Positions 52,592 through 60,874 of a stretch of 64,000 bases of DNA are shown here, in pieces. How positions within the stretch are numbered: the stretch's first letter is position 1; every line of letters begins with the position of its first letter. The stretch is from assembly GCA_041166745.1 (NCBI GenBank), contig JBEEGH010000009.1, forward strand, positions 124,001-188,000, read 5' to 3'. Both the position numbers and the translations under genes were made by a program. This DNA is from DASUCS01 sp041166745. Lineage in GTDB: Bacteria > Actinomycetota > Acidimicrobiia > Acidimicrobiales > JACDCH01. Under the pieces are notes generated by a model. That model was not told the DNA's origin. It did not search any database and saw nothing but the letters and a program-made list of their open reading frames with translations.

Positions 52592-53371
52592 ATGCCCTTC
52601 GCCGACGTCAATGGCCAACACCTGTACTTCGAAGACACCGGCGGGCCGGGGCCCGTCGTCGTCTTCAGTCACGGTTTTCTCATGGACCACGAGGTGTTCG
52701 CACCGCAGGTTGCCGCCCTCGCCGACGAGTTCCGCTGCATCACGTGGGACGAACGCGGCTTCGGGGCCACGCCGGCAACGGAGCCGTTCACGTACTACGA
52801 CTCCGCCGCCGATTGCCTTGCGCTGCTGGACCACCTCGGTCTCGACCGGGCCGTGTTGGCCGGCATGTCGCAGGGCGGTTTCCTTTCGCTGCGAGCGGCG
52901 CTCACGGCGCCTGAACGAGTGAAGGCGCTCGTCCTCATCGACACGCAATCAGGGCGCGAGGACGAAGCGGTCGCGCCGGCGTACGAGGCCATGCACGACG
53001 ACTGGGTCGCCAACGGTCCCGGCAACGTCCAAGACGTGATCGCCGGCTTGATCATCGGAGAAGGCATCGATACGGCGCCGTGGGTCGTCAAGTGGAACGC
53101 GGCGCCGCCCGAGAACCTCACGTTGCCGTTCCGGTGCCTGATGAGTCGCGACGACATCACGAACCGTCTCGGCGAGATCTCGTGCCCCGCCATCGTGTTC
53201 CACGGCGACGCGGACCAAGCCATCCCGATGAGCAAGGCCGAGGCGCTGTGCCAGGCGCTGCCGAACTGCGAAGGCGTCGTCGTCGTCAACGGTGGGCCCC
53301 ACGCCTCCAACTTGAGTCATCCCGAGCAGGTCAACGGCCCGCTCCGCGAGTTCCTCGCCAAGTACGCCTAG
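52592..53371 (+). CDS. Alpha/beta hydrolase
   Basis: 259 aa, cytoplasmic. HGFLMDHEVF oxyanion loop, nucleophile Ser in AGMSQGGFLSL, Asp in HGDADQAIPMS and His in GGPHASNLSHP. This is the general peroxidase/esterase-like family; the substrate cannot be named. It follows murA by 17 bases but has its own TAACTT box, so may have a separate transcript. Its TAG stop overlaps the stop of the opposing small gene in the palindrome CTAG. Confidence 0.88.
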   Translation: MPFADVNGQHLYFEDTGGPGPVVVFSHGFLMDHEVFAPQVAALADEFRCITWDERGFGATPATEPFTYYDSAADCLALLDHLGLDRAVLAGMSQGGFLSLRAALTAPERVKALVLIDTQSGREDEAVAPAYEAMHDDWVANGPGNVQDVIAGLIIGEGIDTAPWVVKWNAAPPENLTLPFRCLMSRDDITNRLGEISCPAIVFHGDADQAIPMSKAEALCQALPNCEGVVVVNGGPHASNLSHPEQVNGPLREFLAKYA

Positions 53372-53535
53372 GAATCCTCGGACTCGGACTCAGTCTCTGG
53401 GTTCTGCTCTTCGGCATCGAGTTGGGACTGGGCCTTGCGGTTGGCGACGAACAGCAGGAACGCGAACAGCCCGAGGGGGAGGGCGACGAACAGGATCTCG
53501 TCCCAACCCCCCTGGTGAGCGAGCACCATTCCCAT
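53368..53535 (-). CDS. Small single-helix membrane protein
   Basis: 55 aa: a short outside segment (MGMVLAHQGGWDE), one membrane helix (ILFVALPLGLFAFLLFVA) and an acidic Glu/Ser tail. Unknown function. The ATG at 53535 has TACCAT 6 bases before it; the longer frame to 53670 enters the nfu gene and is unlikely. MVLAHQ at 53529 is an alternative start. Confidence 0.65.
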   Translation of the reverse strand: MGMVLAHQGGWDEILFVALPLGLFAFLLFVANRKAQSQLDAEEQNPETESESEDS

Positions 53536-53541
53536 GAGGCG

Positions 53542-53547
53542 ATGGTA
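53542..53547 (-). promoter_or_regulatory. Putative -10 box (TACCAT) for the small membrane protein
   Basis: On the minus strand TACCAT is followed by 6 bases and the ATG at 53535. Confidence 0.45.
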
Positions 53548-53623
53548 CGCGCGAGTGGGAACACGACCGTCGTCGCGGTTGTTCGGTTCCACGACGCCCA
53601 TTCCGGGTGCGAGGATCGGTGCG

Positions 53624-53884
53624 ATGCGAGACAAGGTCGAGCAGACAATCGAGGCCATTCGGCCGGCCATTCAGGCCGATGGCGGCGACATCCATCTGCA
53701 AGACGTCGACGAGGAGACCGGTGTGGTCACCGTTGAGCTCGTGGGCGCCTGCGTGAGTTGTCCAGCCTCGACCGTCACGCTGAAGGCGGGAATCGAGCGC
53801 ATCCTGAAGGATCGGGTCGAGGGCGTCACGTCGGTCGTCAACCAGGGCGACGACCTCTTCGAGGGAACGCCGCTCTCGCTGTAG
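53624..53884 (+). CDS. NifU C-terminal-domain (Nfu) Fe-S scaffold
   Basis: 86 aa, a single Nfu domain: IRPAIQADGGDIHLQDVD and VGACVSCPASTVTLKAGIE, where the CxxC pair binds a shared 4Fe-4S cluster between two subunits. It delivers clusters to target enzymes. The ATG at 53624 has a GAGG site; the open frame upstream is not conserved. The next gene, meaB, follows closely. Confidence 0.92.
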   Translation: MRDKVEQTIEAIRPAIQADGGDIHLQDVDEETGVVTVELVGACVSCPASTVTLKAGIERILKDRVEGVTSVVNQGDDLFEGTPLSL

Positions 53885-53889
53885 CGCAC

Positions 53890-53895
53890 TAGCTT
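53890..53895 (+). promoter_or_regulatory. Putative -10 box (TAGCTT) for meaB
   Basis: TAGCTT is followed by 8 bases and an in-frame CTG at 53904, which would be the first codon of a leaderless meaB message. Confidence 0.4.
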
Positions 53896-53903
53896 CCCTG
53901 GCT

Positions 53904-54866
53904 CTGGCCCGCTCCGACCGACGCCCGATTCCCGAACTGCTCGACGCCGCTCGCTCCGGAGCGCGGGCCGAACTCGCGCAACTGTTGTCCCTCGTCGAGC
54001 GCGGCGGCGAGTCCGCTCGTGATGTCGGCAAGCTCACCCATCCGATCAGCGGAACCGCGTACACCGTCGGGTTGACGGGTGCGCCCGGGGCAGGGAAGTC
54101 GACGCTGACGTCCGGTCTGGTCCGCGAGTTGCGCGCGGGCGGCGACGAGGTCGCCGTGCTGGCCGTCGATCCAACGTCGCCGTTCACCGGCGGTGCGATT
54201 CTCGGCGACCGCGTCCGCATGCAGGATCACGCGCTCGATGCGGGTGTGTTCATTCGCTCGATGGCAACCCGCGGCCACCTCGGGGGCTTGTCGTTGGCGA
54301 CGCCCCAAGCCATCCGGGTGCTCGACGCCGTCGGGTTCGAGTGGGTACTCGTAGAGACGGTCGGTGTAGGGCAGGTCGAGGTCGAGATCGCGGCGGCGGC
54401 GGACACGACGCTCGTCGTGTTGAATCCGGGCTGGGGCGACTCGGTGCAGGCGGCGAAGGCCGGACTCCTCGAGATCGCCGACATCTTCGTCGTGAACAAG
54501 GCGGATCGACCTGGGGTGGAAGAGGCCAGGCGCGATCTGGAGCACATGCTCGACCTCGCGTCGCTGCCCGACGACGGCTGGCGTCCACCCATCGTCTCGA
54601 CGGTGGCTTCGACCGCGACCGGCATCGACGAGGTCACCGACGCGATTGCGTCGCATCGTGCGTGGCTGTCGGAGGCGGGGCGACTCGAAGCCAAACGATC
54701 GGCGCGCCTGTGCGACGAGCTCGTCGCGATTCTCGGGGAGCGGGTTGTCGAGCGTGTCCGTGGGCTTCGGTCTGGTGCGGAGTTTGCTCGGGTGCAAGCA
54801 GCGGTGGGTGCTCGCGAGCTCGACCCGTGGACCGCAGCCGATGAGTTGCTCGAGCGGCTCCCCTAA
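53904..54866 (+). CDS. meaB: Methylmalonyl-CoA mutase-associated GTPase MeaB, probable non-AUG start
   Basis: G3E GTPase that loads and protects B12 mutases. Walker A GAPGAGKST, then VLAVDPTSPFTGGAILGDRVRM, HLGGLS, VETVGVGQ and NKAD. The first usual start codon in frame is TTG 53985, which would cut off the N-terminal helix (IPELLDAARSGARAELAQLL) that all relatives have. No ATG, GTG or TTG precedes it. CTG 53904 restores it and gives 320 aa, the family length; TAGCTT lies 8 bases before. If that is wrong, the gene is 53985-54866 (293 aa). It partners the mutase at 45725, though 6.5 kb away. Confidence 0.88.
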   Translation: MARSDRRPIPELLDAARSGARAELAQLLSLVERGGESARDVGKLTHPISGTAYTVGLTGAPGAGKSTLTSGLVRELRAGGDEVAVLAVDPTSPFTGGAILGDRVRMQDHALDAGVFIRSMATRGHLGGLSLATPQAIRVLDAVGFEWVLVETVGVGQVEVEIAAAADTTLVVLNPGWGDSVQAAKAGLLEIADIFVVNKADRPGVEEARRDLEHMLDLASLPDDGWRPPIVSTVASTATGIDEVTDAIASHRAWLSEAGRLEAKRSARLCDELVAILGERVVERVRGLRSGAEFARVQAAVGARELDPWTAADELLERLP

Positions 54867-54869
54867 CCT
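54864..54869 (+). promoter_or_regulatory. Putative -10 box (TAACCT) for the enoyl-CoA hydratase
   Basis: TAACCT includes the meaB stop codon and is followed by 6 bases and the ATG at 54876. Confidence 0.45.
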
Positions 54870-54875
54870 CGTCGA

Positions 54876-55649
54876 ATGCCTCCTCTGGTTCAGATCGAAC
54901 GGCGTGACGACGGTGTCGCCGTGCTGCGACTCGACAACCCGAAGGTCAACGCGCTGTCGATGGACGTGCTGCGGCAACTCGAGACCGCGGCCATCACGCT
55001 GGCCGACGATCCGCCCGGCGCGGTCGTCGTCACGGGCGGCGATCGCTTGTTCGCGGCGGGAGCCGACATCGCAGAGTTCGGCGGGCCCGACGAAGCCGAA
55101 CGCATCGGCGACCTGTTCCTTCGAGCCCTGTGTGCGATCGCCGACATTCCCCGAGCCACGATCGCCGCCGTGAGTGGCGTCGCCCTGGGCGGGGGCTGCG
55201 AGCTCGCGCTGGCGTGCGACTTTCGCATCGCGTCGACGCGAGCGCGGTTCGGTCAGCCCGAGATCCTGCTTGGCATCATCCCCGGCGGAGGCGGGACCCA
55301 ACGGTTGCCGCGGCTGGTCGGCCCATCCGTCGCCAAGGACATGATCTTCACCGGACGACAAGTCGGCGCCGAAGAAGCGTTGCGCATCGGGCTCGTCGAC
55401 GAGGTCGTGGAACCGGACGCGTTGTACGACCGCGCCATCGCCCGTGCGTCCGAGCTCGCGAGCGGCGCGGTGGTGGCGCAAGGTCTGGCGAAGCGGGCCA
55501 TCGACCGTGGCCTCGACATCACCCTGGGCGGAGGGCTCGACCTCGAGCAGCAGCTGTTCGTCGAGGTGTTCGAGTCCGACGACGCCCAGGCCGGCGTCAC
55601 CTCGTTCCTCGAAAACGGCCCCGGCAAAGCCAAGTTCCGCGGCCGCTAA
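54876..55649 (+). CDS. Enoyl-CoA hydratase/isomerase family protein
   Basis: Crotonase fold, 257 aa. GGDRLFAAGADIAEF holds the first oxyanion amide, and SGVALGGGCELALACDFRIAS the second; the catalytic Glu positions are GQPEILLGIIPGGGGTQRL, where both Glu and Gly-rich loop fit a genuine hydratase. Probably acts in fatty-acid or branched-chain beta-oxidation. Follows meaB by 9 bases. It faces the LLM oxidoreductase across 74 bases. Confidence 0.92.
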   Translation: MPPLVQIERRDDGVAVLRLDNPKVNALSMDVLRQLETAAITLADDPPGAVVVTGGDRLFAAGADIAEFGGPDEAERIGDLFLRALCAIADIPRATIAAVSGVALGGGCELALACDFRIASTRARFGQPEILLGIIPGGGGTQRLPRLVGPSVAKDMIFTGRQVGAEEALRIGLVDEVVEPDALYDRAIARASELASGAVVAQGLAKRAIDRGLDITLGGGLDLEQQLFVEVFESDDAQAGVTSFLENGPGKAKFRGR

Positions 55650-55668
55650 CGCCTCCAAAACTCCTCTA

Positions 55669-55710
55669 AGGCGCAGATGCGGCGTCATACGCCACTTTCG
55701 CTCCGGAAAG
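55669..55710. terminator. Two short hairpins between convergent genes
   Basis: GGCGT-CAT-ACGCC (55681-55693) and CTTTC-GCTCCG-GAAAG (55695-55710) lie side by side in the 74-base gap between the hydratase and the LLM gene. Neither resembles the 6077/44663 hairpin family. Weak terminator candidates. Confidence 0.4.
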
Positions 55711-55723
55711 CTGAGCGCGCGGG

Positions 55724-56590
55724 TCAGTCGAACTTGGAGATGATGTCGTCGGCGAAGCGGCGGATGCCGTCGAGGCGTAGCTGCGGGTCGTCGGTGAAGC
55801 CGGAGTAGAAGACCCATGGCATCGTCAGCAGATGGGTGACGCCGACCTCCTCGAGACGTCGGTAGCCGTCGTAGTCGAACGCATCGACGCACGAACCCAC
55901 CATGGCGAACTCGGTGTCCTGCCGACCGATGGCCGCGCGCTCGGCGTCGAGCTGCTGCCGAATGTCGGCGAACTCGGCAATGGTGTGCATGTCGCTCACC
56001 CAGCCGTCGTTGCGCGCCGCTCGTCTGAAGGCCGGCTTGCTGATGCCCCCGACGTAGATCGGAACCTGTTGCGTCGGCGTCGGCGTCATCTCGAGCTTGT
56101 TGAAGTCGTAGAACTCGCCGTGGTGCTCGACCCAGCCGCCGCTCCACAACGTGCGGAGCACGTCGATCATCTCGTCGGCCCGCTTGCCTCGGCGAGCGAA
56201 CGGTTGCTCGAGGGCGGCGAACTCCTCTTCCATCCAACCCATGCCGATGCCCAACGAGACACGGTTGTTCGACAGCACGGCGGCGGTGCCCACCGCCTTC
56301 GCCACCGAGAACGGGTTTCGCATCGGCAGCACGTACACGTTCGTGAAGAACTCCAGCCGTTCCGTGACCGCCGCCATGGCGCCGATCGACACCCAGCAGT
56401 CCGGCCATTCGGTGAACGGCTCCCAGCGCCGTCCTCCGTCGGCGGTGTACGGATACACCGATGAGATCGTCTCCGGATTGACGACGTGGTCGGAGCAGGC
56501 GACGGCATCCCAGCCGTATTCGTCGGCAGCCTTGGCTAGCGTGACGTATTGATCGAGCGGGCTGAACGACAGCGCGAAACAGAATTTCAC
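55724..56590 (-). CDS. LLM-class (F420-dependent type) oxidoreductase
   Basis: Luciferase-like TIM barrel, 288 aa. KFCFALSFSPLDQYVTLAKAADEYGWDAV at the start, VLPMRNPFSVAKAVGTAAVLS, LGIGMGWMEEEFAAL and the late IYVGGISKPAFRRAAR are typical of the F420-using branch common in actinobacteria. The substrate is unknown. It is downstream of and overlaps the SDR gene by ATGA (56587-56590), so the two enzymes may act on one substrate. Confidence 0.87.
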   Translation of the reverse strand: MKFCFALSFSPLDQYVTLAKAADEYGWDAVACSDHVVNPETISSVYPYTADGGRRWEPFTEWPDCWVSIGAMAAVTERLEFFTNVYVLPMRNPFSVAKAVGTAAVLSNNRVSLGIGMGWMEEEFAALEQPFARRGKRADEMIDVLRTLWSGGWVEHHGEFYDFNKLEMTPTPTQQVPIYVGGISKPAFRRAARNDGWVSDMHTIAEFADIRQQLDAERAAIGRQDTEFAMVGSCVDAFDYDGYRRLEEVGVTHLLTMPWVFYSGFTDDPQLRLDGIRRFADDIISKFD

Positions 56591-57294
56591 GACAGCGTTG
56601 CGCCGTCGACGCGCACGTCTTCGCCGTTCACGTGGAGGGCATCGTCGGATGCGAGGAACGCGATCGCGGCAGCCACTGTCTCCGGGCCGCGAGGCTTACC
56701 GAGCGACATGATGCGGCGCACCAGGTCGGTGTCGGCGCCTTCGGGAAACTCGAAGTCCTTCGTGATCGGCGTCTTGATCGAGCCAGGGCACACGGCGTTG
56801 CAGCGCAGCCCTCGCTTGCCGTACTCGACCGCGATCGTGCGGGTGAGCGCGAGCACGCCGCCCTTCGACGCTGAGTACGCCGCGGCCCATGGGTGTCCGG
56901 CCAGGGCCGCCGTCGACGAGACGTTCACGATGTTGCCTCCGGTCTCGAGGAGCGCAGGAATCGCCGCGCGGCAACACAAGAACGTTCCGGTGAGGTTCAC
57001 CGCTAGCACCTGGTCCCACATCTCGAGCGAATGTTCGTGCGTGTTCGCCGTGCGGAGGATGCCCGCCACGTTGGCGAGTACATCGAGCCGCCCATGACGC
57101 GCGACGGTTTCGGCGATCAGCGACTCGACGAACGCCGGATCGCTCACATCACCGACGATCTCGTTCGGCCCATCCTTCGCGACGTCGACGCCAACGACAG
57201 TGGCGCCTTCTTCGACCAGCCGTTCTGCGGTCGCGCGGCCGATGCCGGAAGCGGCGCCGGTCACGATCGCCACCCGTCCGTCGAATCGCCTCAC
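56587..57294 (-). CDS. Short-chain dehydrogenase/reductase
   Basis: 235 aa Rossmann enzyme. Cofactor motif VTGAASGIGRAT, NVAG in LANVAGIL, catalytic Ser in NVSSTAAL and YSASKGG. Position 37-38 (VDVAKD) suggests NAD(H). The GTG at 57294 (MRRFDGRVAIVTG) has TAGTCT 6 bases before it. First gene of a two-gene unit with the LLM enzyme. Confidence 0.9.
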   Translation of the reverse strand: MRRFDGRVAIVTGAASGIGRATAERLVEEGATVVGVDVAKDGPNEIVGDVSDPAFVESLIAETVARHGRLDVLANVAGILRTANTHEHSLEMWDQVLAVNLTGTFLCCRAAIPALLETGGNIVNVSSTAALAGHPWAAAYSASKGGVLALTRTIAVEYGKRGLRCNAVCPGSIKTPITKDFEFPEGADTDLVRRIMSLGKPRGPETVAAAIAFLASDDALHVNGEDVRVDGATLS

Positions 57295-57300
57295 CGGTTC

Positions 57301-57306
57301 AGACTA
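57301..57306 (-). promoter_or_regulatory. Putative -10 box (TAGTCT) for the SDR-LLM unit
   Basis: On the minus strand TAGTCT is followed by 6 bases and the GTG at 57294. Confidence 0.45.
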
Positions 57307-57341
57307 GAACGTGTTCTCGTTTCCGGCGAACGGGGCGCGGG

Positions 57342-57347
57342 TACGGT
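57342..57347 (+). promoter_or_regulatory. Putative -10 box (TACGGT) for the DUF4328-like gene
   Basis: TACGGT is followed by 7 bases and the ATG at 57355. With the TAGTCT box on the other strand, both divergent promoters fit in a 60-base gap. Confidence 0.5.
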
Positions 57348-57354
57348 CCGCCCC

Positions 57355-58305
57355 ATGACTTACCAGCCGCCCGGTGGTCCGCCTCCTCCGCAGCCGCCGT
57401 GGCAGCCGCAGCCCGCGGGGGCGCCCTATCCCGCGTCGGCCTATGGCACACAGGGGTATGGGTATGCGTCCGCCACGCCGGTGCAGTCGGTCAAGGGTCT
57501 CTCCACGACCGTCGTGGTGCTCCTCACGCTCACGGGCTTGGCAGCCGTCTGGGCGGCGATCGCGCTGTTCCATCGCGCCTCTGTGGTGAGCGATTTCACC
57601 GGTTTCGGCGGCGTGAGCCTCCAAGACATCGAGGATGCCGACAGTCAGGTGACCGGAGCCGTAGCTGTGTTCCAGCTCGGGCTGCTCGCCACCGGCATTC
57701 TCTGGATCATCTGGCAGTTCCGCTTCGCCAAGAACGCAGCCGCGCTGCGCGGAAACTACGGCCTCGCCCCAGGGTGGGCGATCGGCGGATGGTTCGTCCC
57801 GTTGGGCAACCTCGTGCTTCCGCAGCTGCAGCTGTTCCAAGCGGCCAAGGCCTCCGATCCAGACCTTCCGCCCGGACAGGCCGCCGCGTCGGGCAATGCC
57901 CCCGCGACGGTTCCTGCATGGTGGATCGCGTACGACCTTGCGGGTGTGCTGTTCGCGATCGGTCAGATCACCCGCCCGAACAAGAACGACTTCGACTTCG
58001 ACCTCGACAAGTTCAGTCGAGCCGATCGCGTGAGTGCGTTCGCCTGCTTGGTGTACATCGTCGCCGCGATCATCGCGATCGTGATGGTGCGGACCTTGTC
58101 CGATCGGCAGATGCGCGCCGCGGCGAGTGCGGCCCCGTATCAGGAGCCGTACCAACAAGCGGCCGCGCCGCCGCAATCGTGGCAACAGCCGACCGCGCCC
58201 CAGCCTCCTCAGACGTGGGCGCCGCCGCCACCGAATCAGACCTGGCAGCCGCCGCCCCCGGATCAGCCGTGGCAACCCCCGCCGACTCCACCGCCTCCGC
58301 AGTAG
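57355..58305 (+). CDS. DUF4328-like Pro-rich membrane protein
   Basis: 316 aa. Both ends are Pro/Gln-rich and disordered (MTYQPPGGPPPPQPPWQP; PPPNQTWQPPPPDQPWQPP). Between them are four membrane helices: VVVLLTLTGLAAVWAAIALF; GAVAVFQLGLLATGILWIIW; WWIAYDLAGVLFAIG; VSAFACLVYIVAAIIAIVMV. The segment FRFAKNAAALRG-NYGLAPGWAIGGWFVPLGNLVLP is the mark of DUF4328. Unknown role; such tails often mediate contacts at the division or cell-wall machinery. Ends 4 bases from the opposing glycogen phosphorylase stop. Confidence 0.8.
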   Translation: MTYQPPGGPPPPQPPWQPQPAGAPYPASAYGTQGYGYASATPVQSVKGLSTTVVVLLTLTGLAAVWAAIALFHRASVVSDFTGFGGVSLQDIEDADSQVTGAVAVFQLGLLATGILWIIWQFRFAKNAAALRGNYGLAPGWAIGGWFVPLGNLVLPQLQLFQAAKASDPDLPPGQAAASGNAPATVPAWWIAYDLAGVLFAIGQITRPNKNDFDFDLDKFSRADRVSAFACLVYIVAAIIAIVMVRTLSDRQMRAAASAAPYQEPYQQAAAPPQSWQQPTAPQPPQTWAPPPPNQTWQPPPPDQPWQPPPTPPPPQ

Positions 58306-58309
58306 CGAA

Positions 58310-60841
58310 CTACGCCCAGGCGATGCGCCCGAGCTCGATCGGAGTTGTCAGGTCGGGGTGCGCCGGTACCACGCGAACCGTGAAGCCGTAGCGGCCGGCG
58401 CGGCCGCACGAGAACGCACCGCGATACCGGAGGCTGCCGGAGGTGCTGTCGCCGACGGGAGTCATCGTGGTGATGGTCGGATGTTCCAGCTCGTCGTGCT
58501 GTCCGACCGGGCCGTGCACGAGCTGTACCTCGACATCGTCGGCGCTCAAGGAGCCCAACGCGACTTCGGCCTCCACGGAGCGATCGGTGCCGAGGCTCGC
58601 CACAGAGACGTCCGTCTCGACCGACAGGATCTCGACGTCCTCCCATGCCGCGAGCACCCGCGCCTTCCACCCGGCGAGGTCGCGTGCCGGCCGGAACTCC
58701 TCGGCGGCGAGCTGGTCCGCTTGGCGGGCCGTGGGCTCGTACAGCTCCTCCACGTAGTCGCGCACCATGCGGGCGGCCGTGACCTCAGGACCGAGCGAAC
58801 GCAGCGCGGTCTTGATGCGGCGCACCCACCGGCGCGGCACGGGACCTTGGAAGCGCTCGTAGAAGAGCGGGACGACCTGGCGCTCGAGGATCTCGAACAG
58901 CGAGTTGGCCTCGAGCTCGTCTCGCCGCTCCTCGTCGTCGATCTGCTCCGCCGACGAGATCGCCCATCCGTTCTCGCCGTTGAACAGCTCGTCCCACCAA
59001 CCGTCGAGGATCGAGGCGTTGAGCCCGCCGTTCAGCGCGGCCTTCATGCCGGAGGTGCCGCACGCCTCTTGCGGGCGCCGCGGGGTGTTGAGCCAGACGT
59101 CGGCGCCCTGGCACAGCGTGCGGGCCACCGCGATGTCGTAGTCCTCGAGGAACACGAAGCGGTGACGGATGCCGAGGTCGGCGGCGAACGAGACGATCTC
59201 GCGGATCATCTCCTTGCCCTTGTCGTCCGCCGGGTGGGCCTTGCCGGCGAACACGAACTGCACGGGGCGGTCGCCCGCGAGCACCAACGAGCACAATCGT
59301 TCGGGCTGCGAGAGGAGCAACGTCGCCCGCTTGTACGTGGCGAATCGGCGTGCGAAGCAGAGTGTGAGCGCCTTGCCGTCGAGCACTTCGTCGCACCAGG
59401 TGACGTCGGACGCCGAAAGCCCGCGCGCCAACGACGACTCGCGCAGCCGCCGACGGATGAACGCCACGAGCTGCTCGCGTCCTTGTTCCTTCGCTCGCCA
59501 CACTTCGTCGTCGCGGGCCTCGTCGATGCGATCCCATCGATCGCTCCCGGCTTCGTCCCACTCGGGCAGCACGTAGCGCGACAGGAGATCCGACATCTCG
59601 GCCGAGACCCACGTCTTCGCGTGCACGCCGTTGGTCACGGACGTGATCGGAATTTCCTCCGTCGGCACGTCGGGCCACAGATCGCTGAACATCTCACGGC
59701 TCACCTCGCCGTGCAGCTTCGACACCGCGTTCGATCGACCGGCGAGTCGCAGGCCCATCACCGCCATGTTGAATCGTTCGGTCGGCGGGTCGCCGGCGCG
59801 ATGGCCGAGGTCCATCAACTGCGCAACGGTGAGTCCGCACTCCGCGGCCCACGCCGCGAAGTACTTCTCGATCAGCTCGGGCGGGAAGCGGTCGATGCCC
59901 GCGGGCACGGGCGTGTGCGTCGTGAAGATCGACGCGGCCCGAACGGCCTCGATCGCTTCGGCGTACGACAGACCTTGGTCGACGATGGCTTGCCGGATGC
60001 GCTCGAGCCCGAGGAAGCCGGCGTGACCTTCGTTGGTGTGGAAAACCTGGGTCGAAACGCCGAGTGTCTGCAGGGCGCGCACGCCGCCGATGCCGAGGAG
60101 GATCTCCTGGCGTAGGCGATGCTCGACGTCGCCGCCGTAGAGCCGATCGGTAACGCGGCGGATCTCGTCGGGGTTCTCGTCGACGTCGGCGTCGAGGAGG
60201 TAGAGCGGTACCCGGCCGACATCCGCGCGCCACACCTGTGCGATGAGCGGCTGACCGGCGAGGTCGACCTGCACACGAACGCCTTCGCAGAGCGTGACCG
60301 CCATCGCATACGGGTCGAGGTCGGGATAGCGCTCCTGCTGCCATCCGTCGACCGACAGCTCTTGGCGGAAGTAGCCGTGCCGGTAGAAGAGGCCGACACC
60401 GACGAGCGGCACGCCGAGATCCGACGCAGCCTTGAGGTGGTCACCTGCGAGCACGCCGAGACCGCCCGAGTACTGGGGTAGCGCTTCCGCGATGCCGAAC
60501 TCCGGGGAGAAGTACGCCACCGACCGCAGCGCGGTGGTGCCTTCGCGCGCCTGGAACCAGCGCGGCTTCGAGAGGTAGCCGGACAGCTCGGTGTGCACCT
60601 CGTCGAGGAAGCGCATGAATCCCGGATCGCCGGCGAGCGTCTCGAGGCGCTCACGAGGCACGAGACCGAGCAATCGCACGGGGTCGTGGACGCTCGCATC
60701 CCATTGCTCGGGATCGACCCAGCGGAACAGGTCGCGGGTCTGGTCGTCCCACGCCCAGCGCAAGTTCATGGCCAGCGTTTCGAGGGCGGTCAGTTCGGCC
60801 GGGAGGCTCGGACGAACCGTGAAGCTGCGAAGGGCCTTCAT
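58310..60841 (-). CDS. glgP: Alpha-glucan (glycogen) phosphorylase, GT35
   Basis: Releases glucose-1-phosphate from glycogen or maltodextrin. 843 aa. N-terminal DUF3417-type segment (TVRPSLPAELTALETLAMNLRWAWDDQTRDLF), then the GT35 core: YSGGLGVLAGDHLKAASD, VFHTNEGHAGFLGLERIR, VTNGVHAKTWV, and the PLP lysine in SGTSGMKAALNGG. This is the form found in actinobacteria and archaea, without the allosteric sites of the animal enzyme. TAGCGT lies 7 bases before the ATG. Confidence 0.95.
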   Translation of the reverse strand: MKALRSFTVRPSLPAELTALETLAMNLRWAWDDQTRDLFRWVDPEQWDASVHDPVRLLGLVPRERLETLAGDPGFMRFLDEVHTELSGYLSKPRWFQAREGTTALRSVAYFSPEFGIAEALPQYSGGLGVLAGDHLKAASDLGVPLVGVGLFYRHGYFRQELSVDGWQQERYPDLDPYAMAVTLCEGVRVQVDLAGQPLIAQVWRADVGRVPLYLLDADVDENPDEIRRVTDRLYGGDVEHRLRQEILLGIGGVRALQTLGVSTQVFHTNEGHAGFLGLERIRQAIVDQGLSYAEAIEAVRAASIFTTHTPVPAGIDRFPPELIEKYFAAWAAECGLTVAQLMDLGHRAGDPPTERFNMAVMGLRLAGRSNAVSKLHGEVSREMFSDLWPDVPTEEIPITSVTNGVHAKTWVSAEMSDLLSRYVLPEWDEAGSDRWDRIDEARDDEVWRAKEQGREQLVAFIRRRLRESSLARGLSASDVTWCDEVLDGKALTLCFARRFATYKRATLLLSQPERLCSLVLAGDRPVQFVFAGKAHPADDKGKEMIREIVSFAADLGIRHRFVFLEDYDIAVARTLCQGADVWLNTPRRPQEACGTSGMKAALNGGLNASILDGWWDELFNGENGWAISSAEQIDDEERRDELEANSLFEILERQVVPLFYERFQGPVPRRWVRRIKTALRSLGPEVTAARMVRDYVEELYEPTARQADQLAAEEFRPARDLAGWKARVLAAWEDVEILSVETDVSVASLGTDRSVEAEVALGSLSADDVEVQLVHGPVGQHDELEHPTITTMTPVGDSTSGSLRYRGAFSCGRAGRYGFTVRVVPAHPDLTTPIELGRIAWA

Positions 60842-60848
60842 CGCCCGA

Positions 60849-60854
60849 ACGCTA
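60849..60854 (-). promoter_or_regulatory. Putative -10 box (TAGCGT) for glgP
   Basis: On the minus strand TAGCGT is followed by 7 bases and the glgP ATG at 60841. Confidence 0.45.
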
Positions 60855-60874
60855 ATCGGACGTCGTGTGCCGAA

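Noticed and set aside
53889..56408. 839-codon open frame on the minus strand across meaB, the hydratase and part of the LLM gene
   Set aside because: It is antisense to clearly conserved genes on the plus strand; low-complexity Arg/Gly/His composition; a product of high GC leaving few stop codons.
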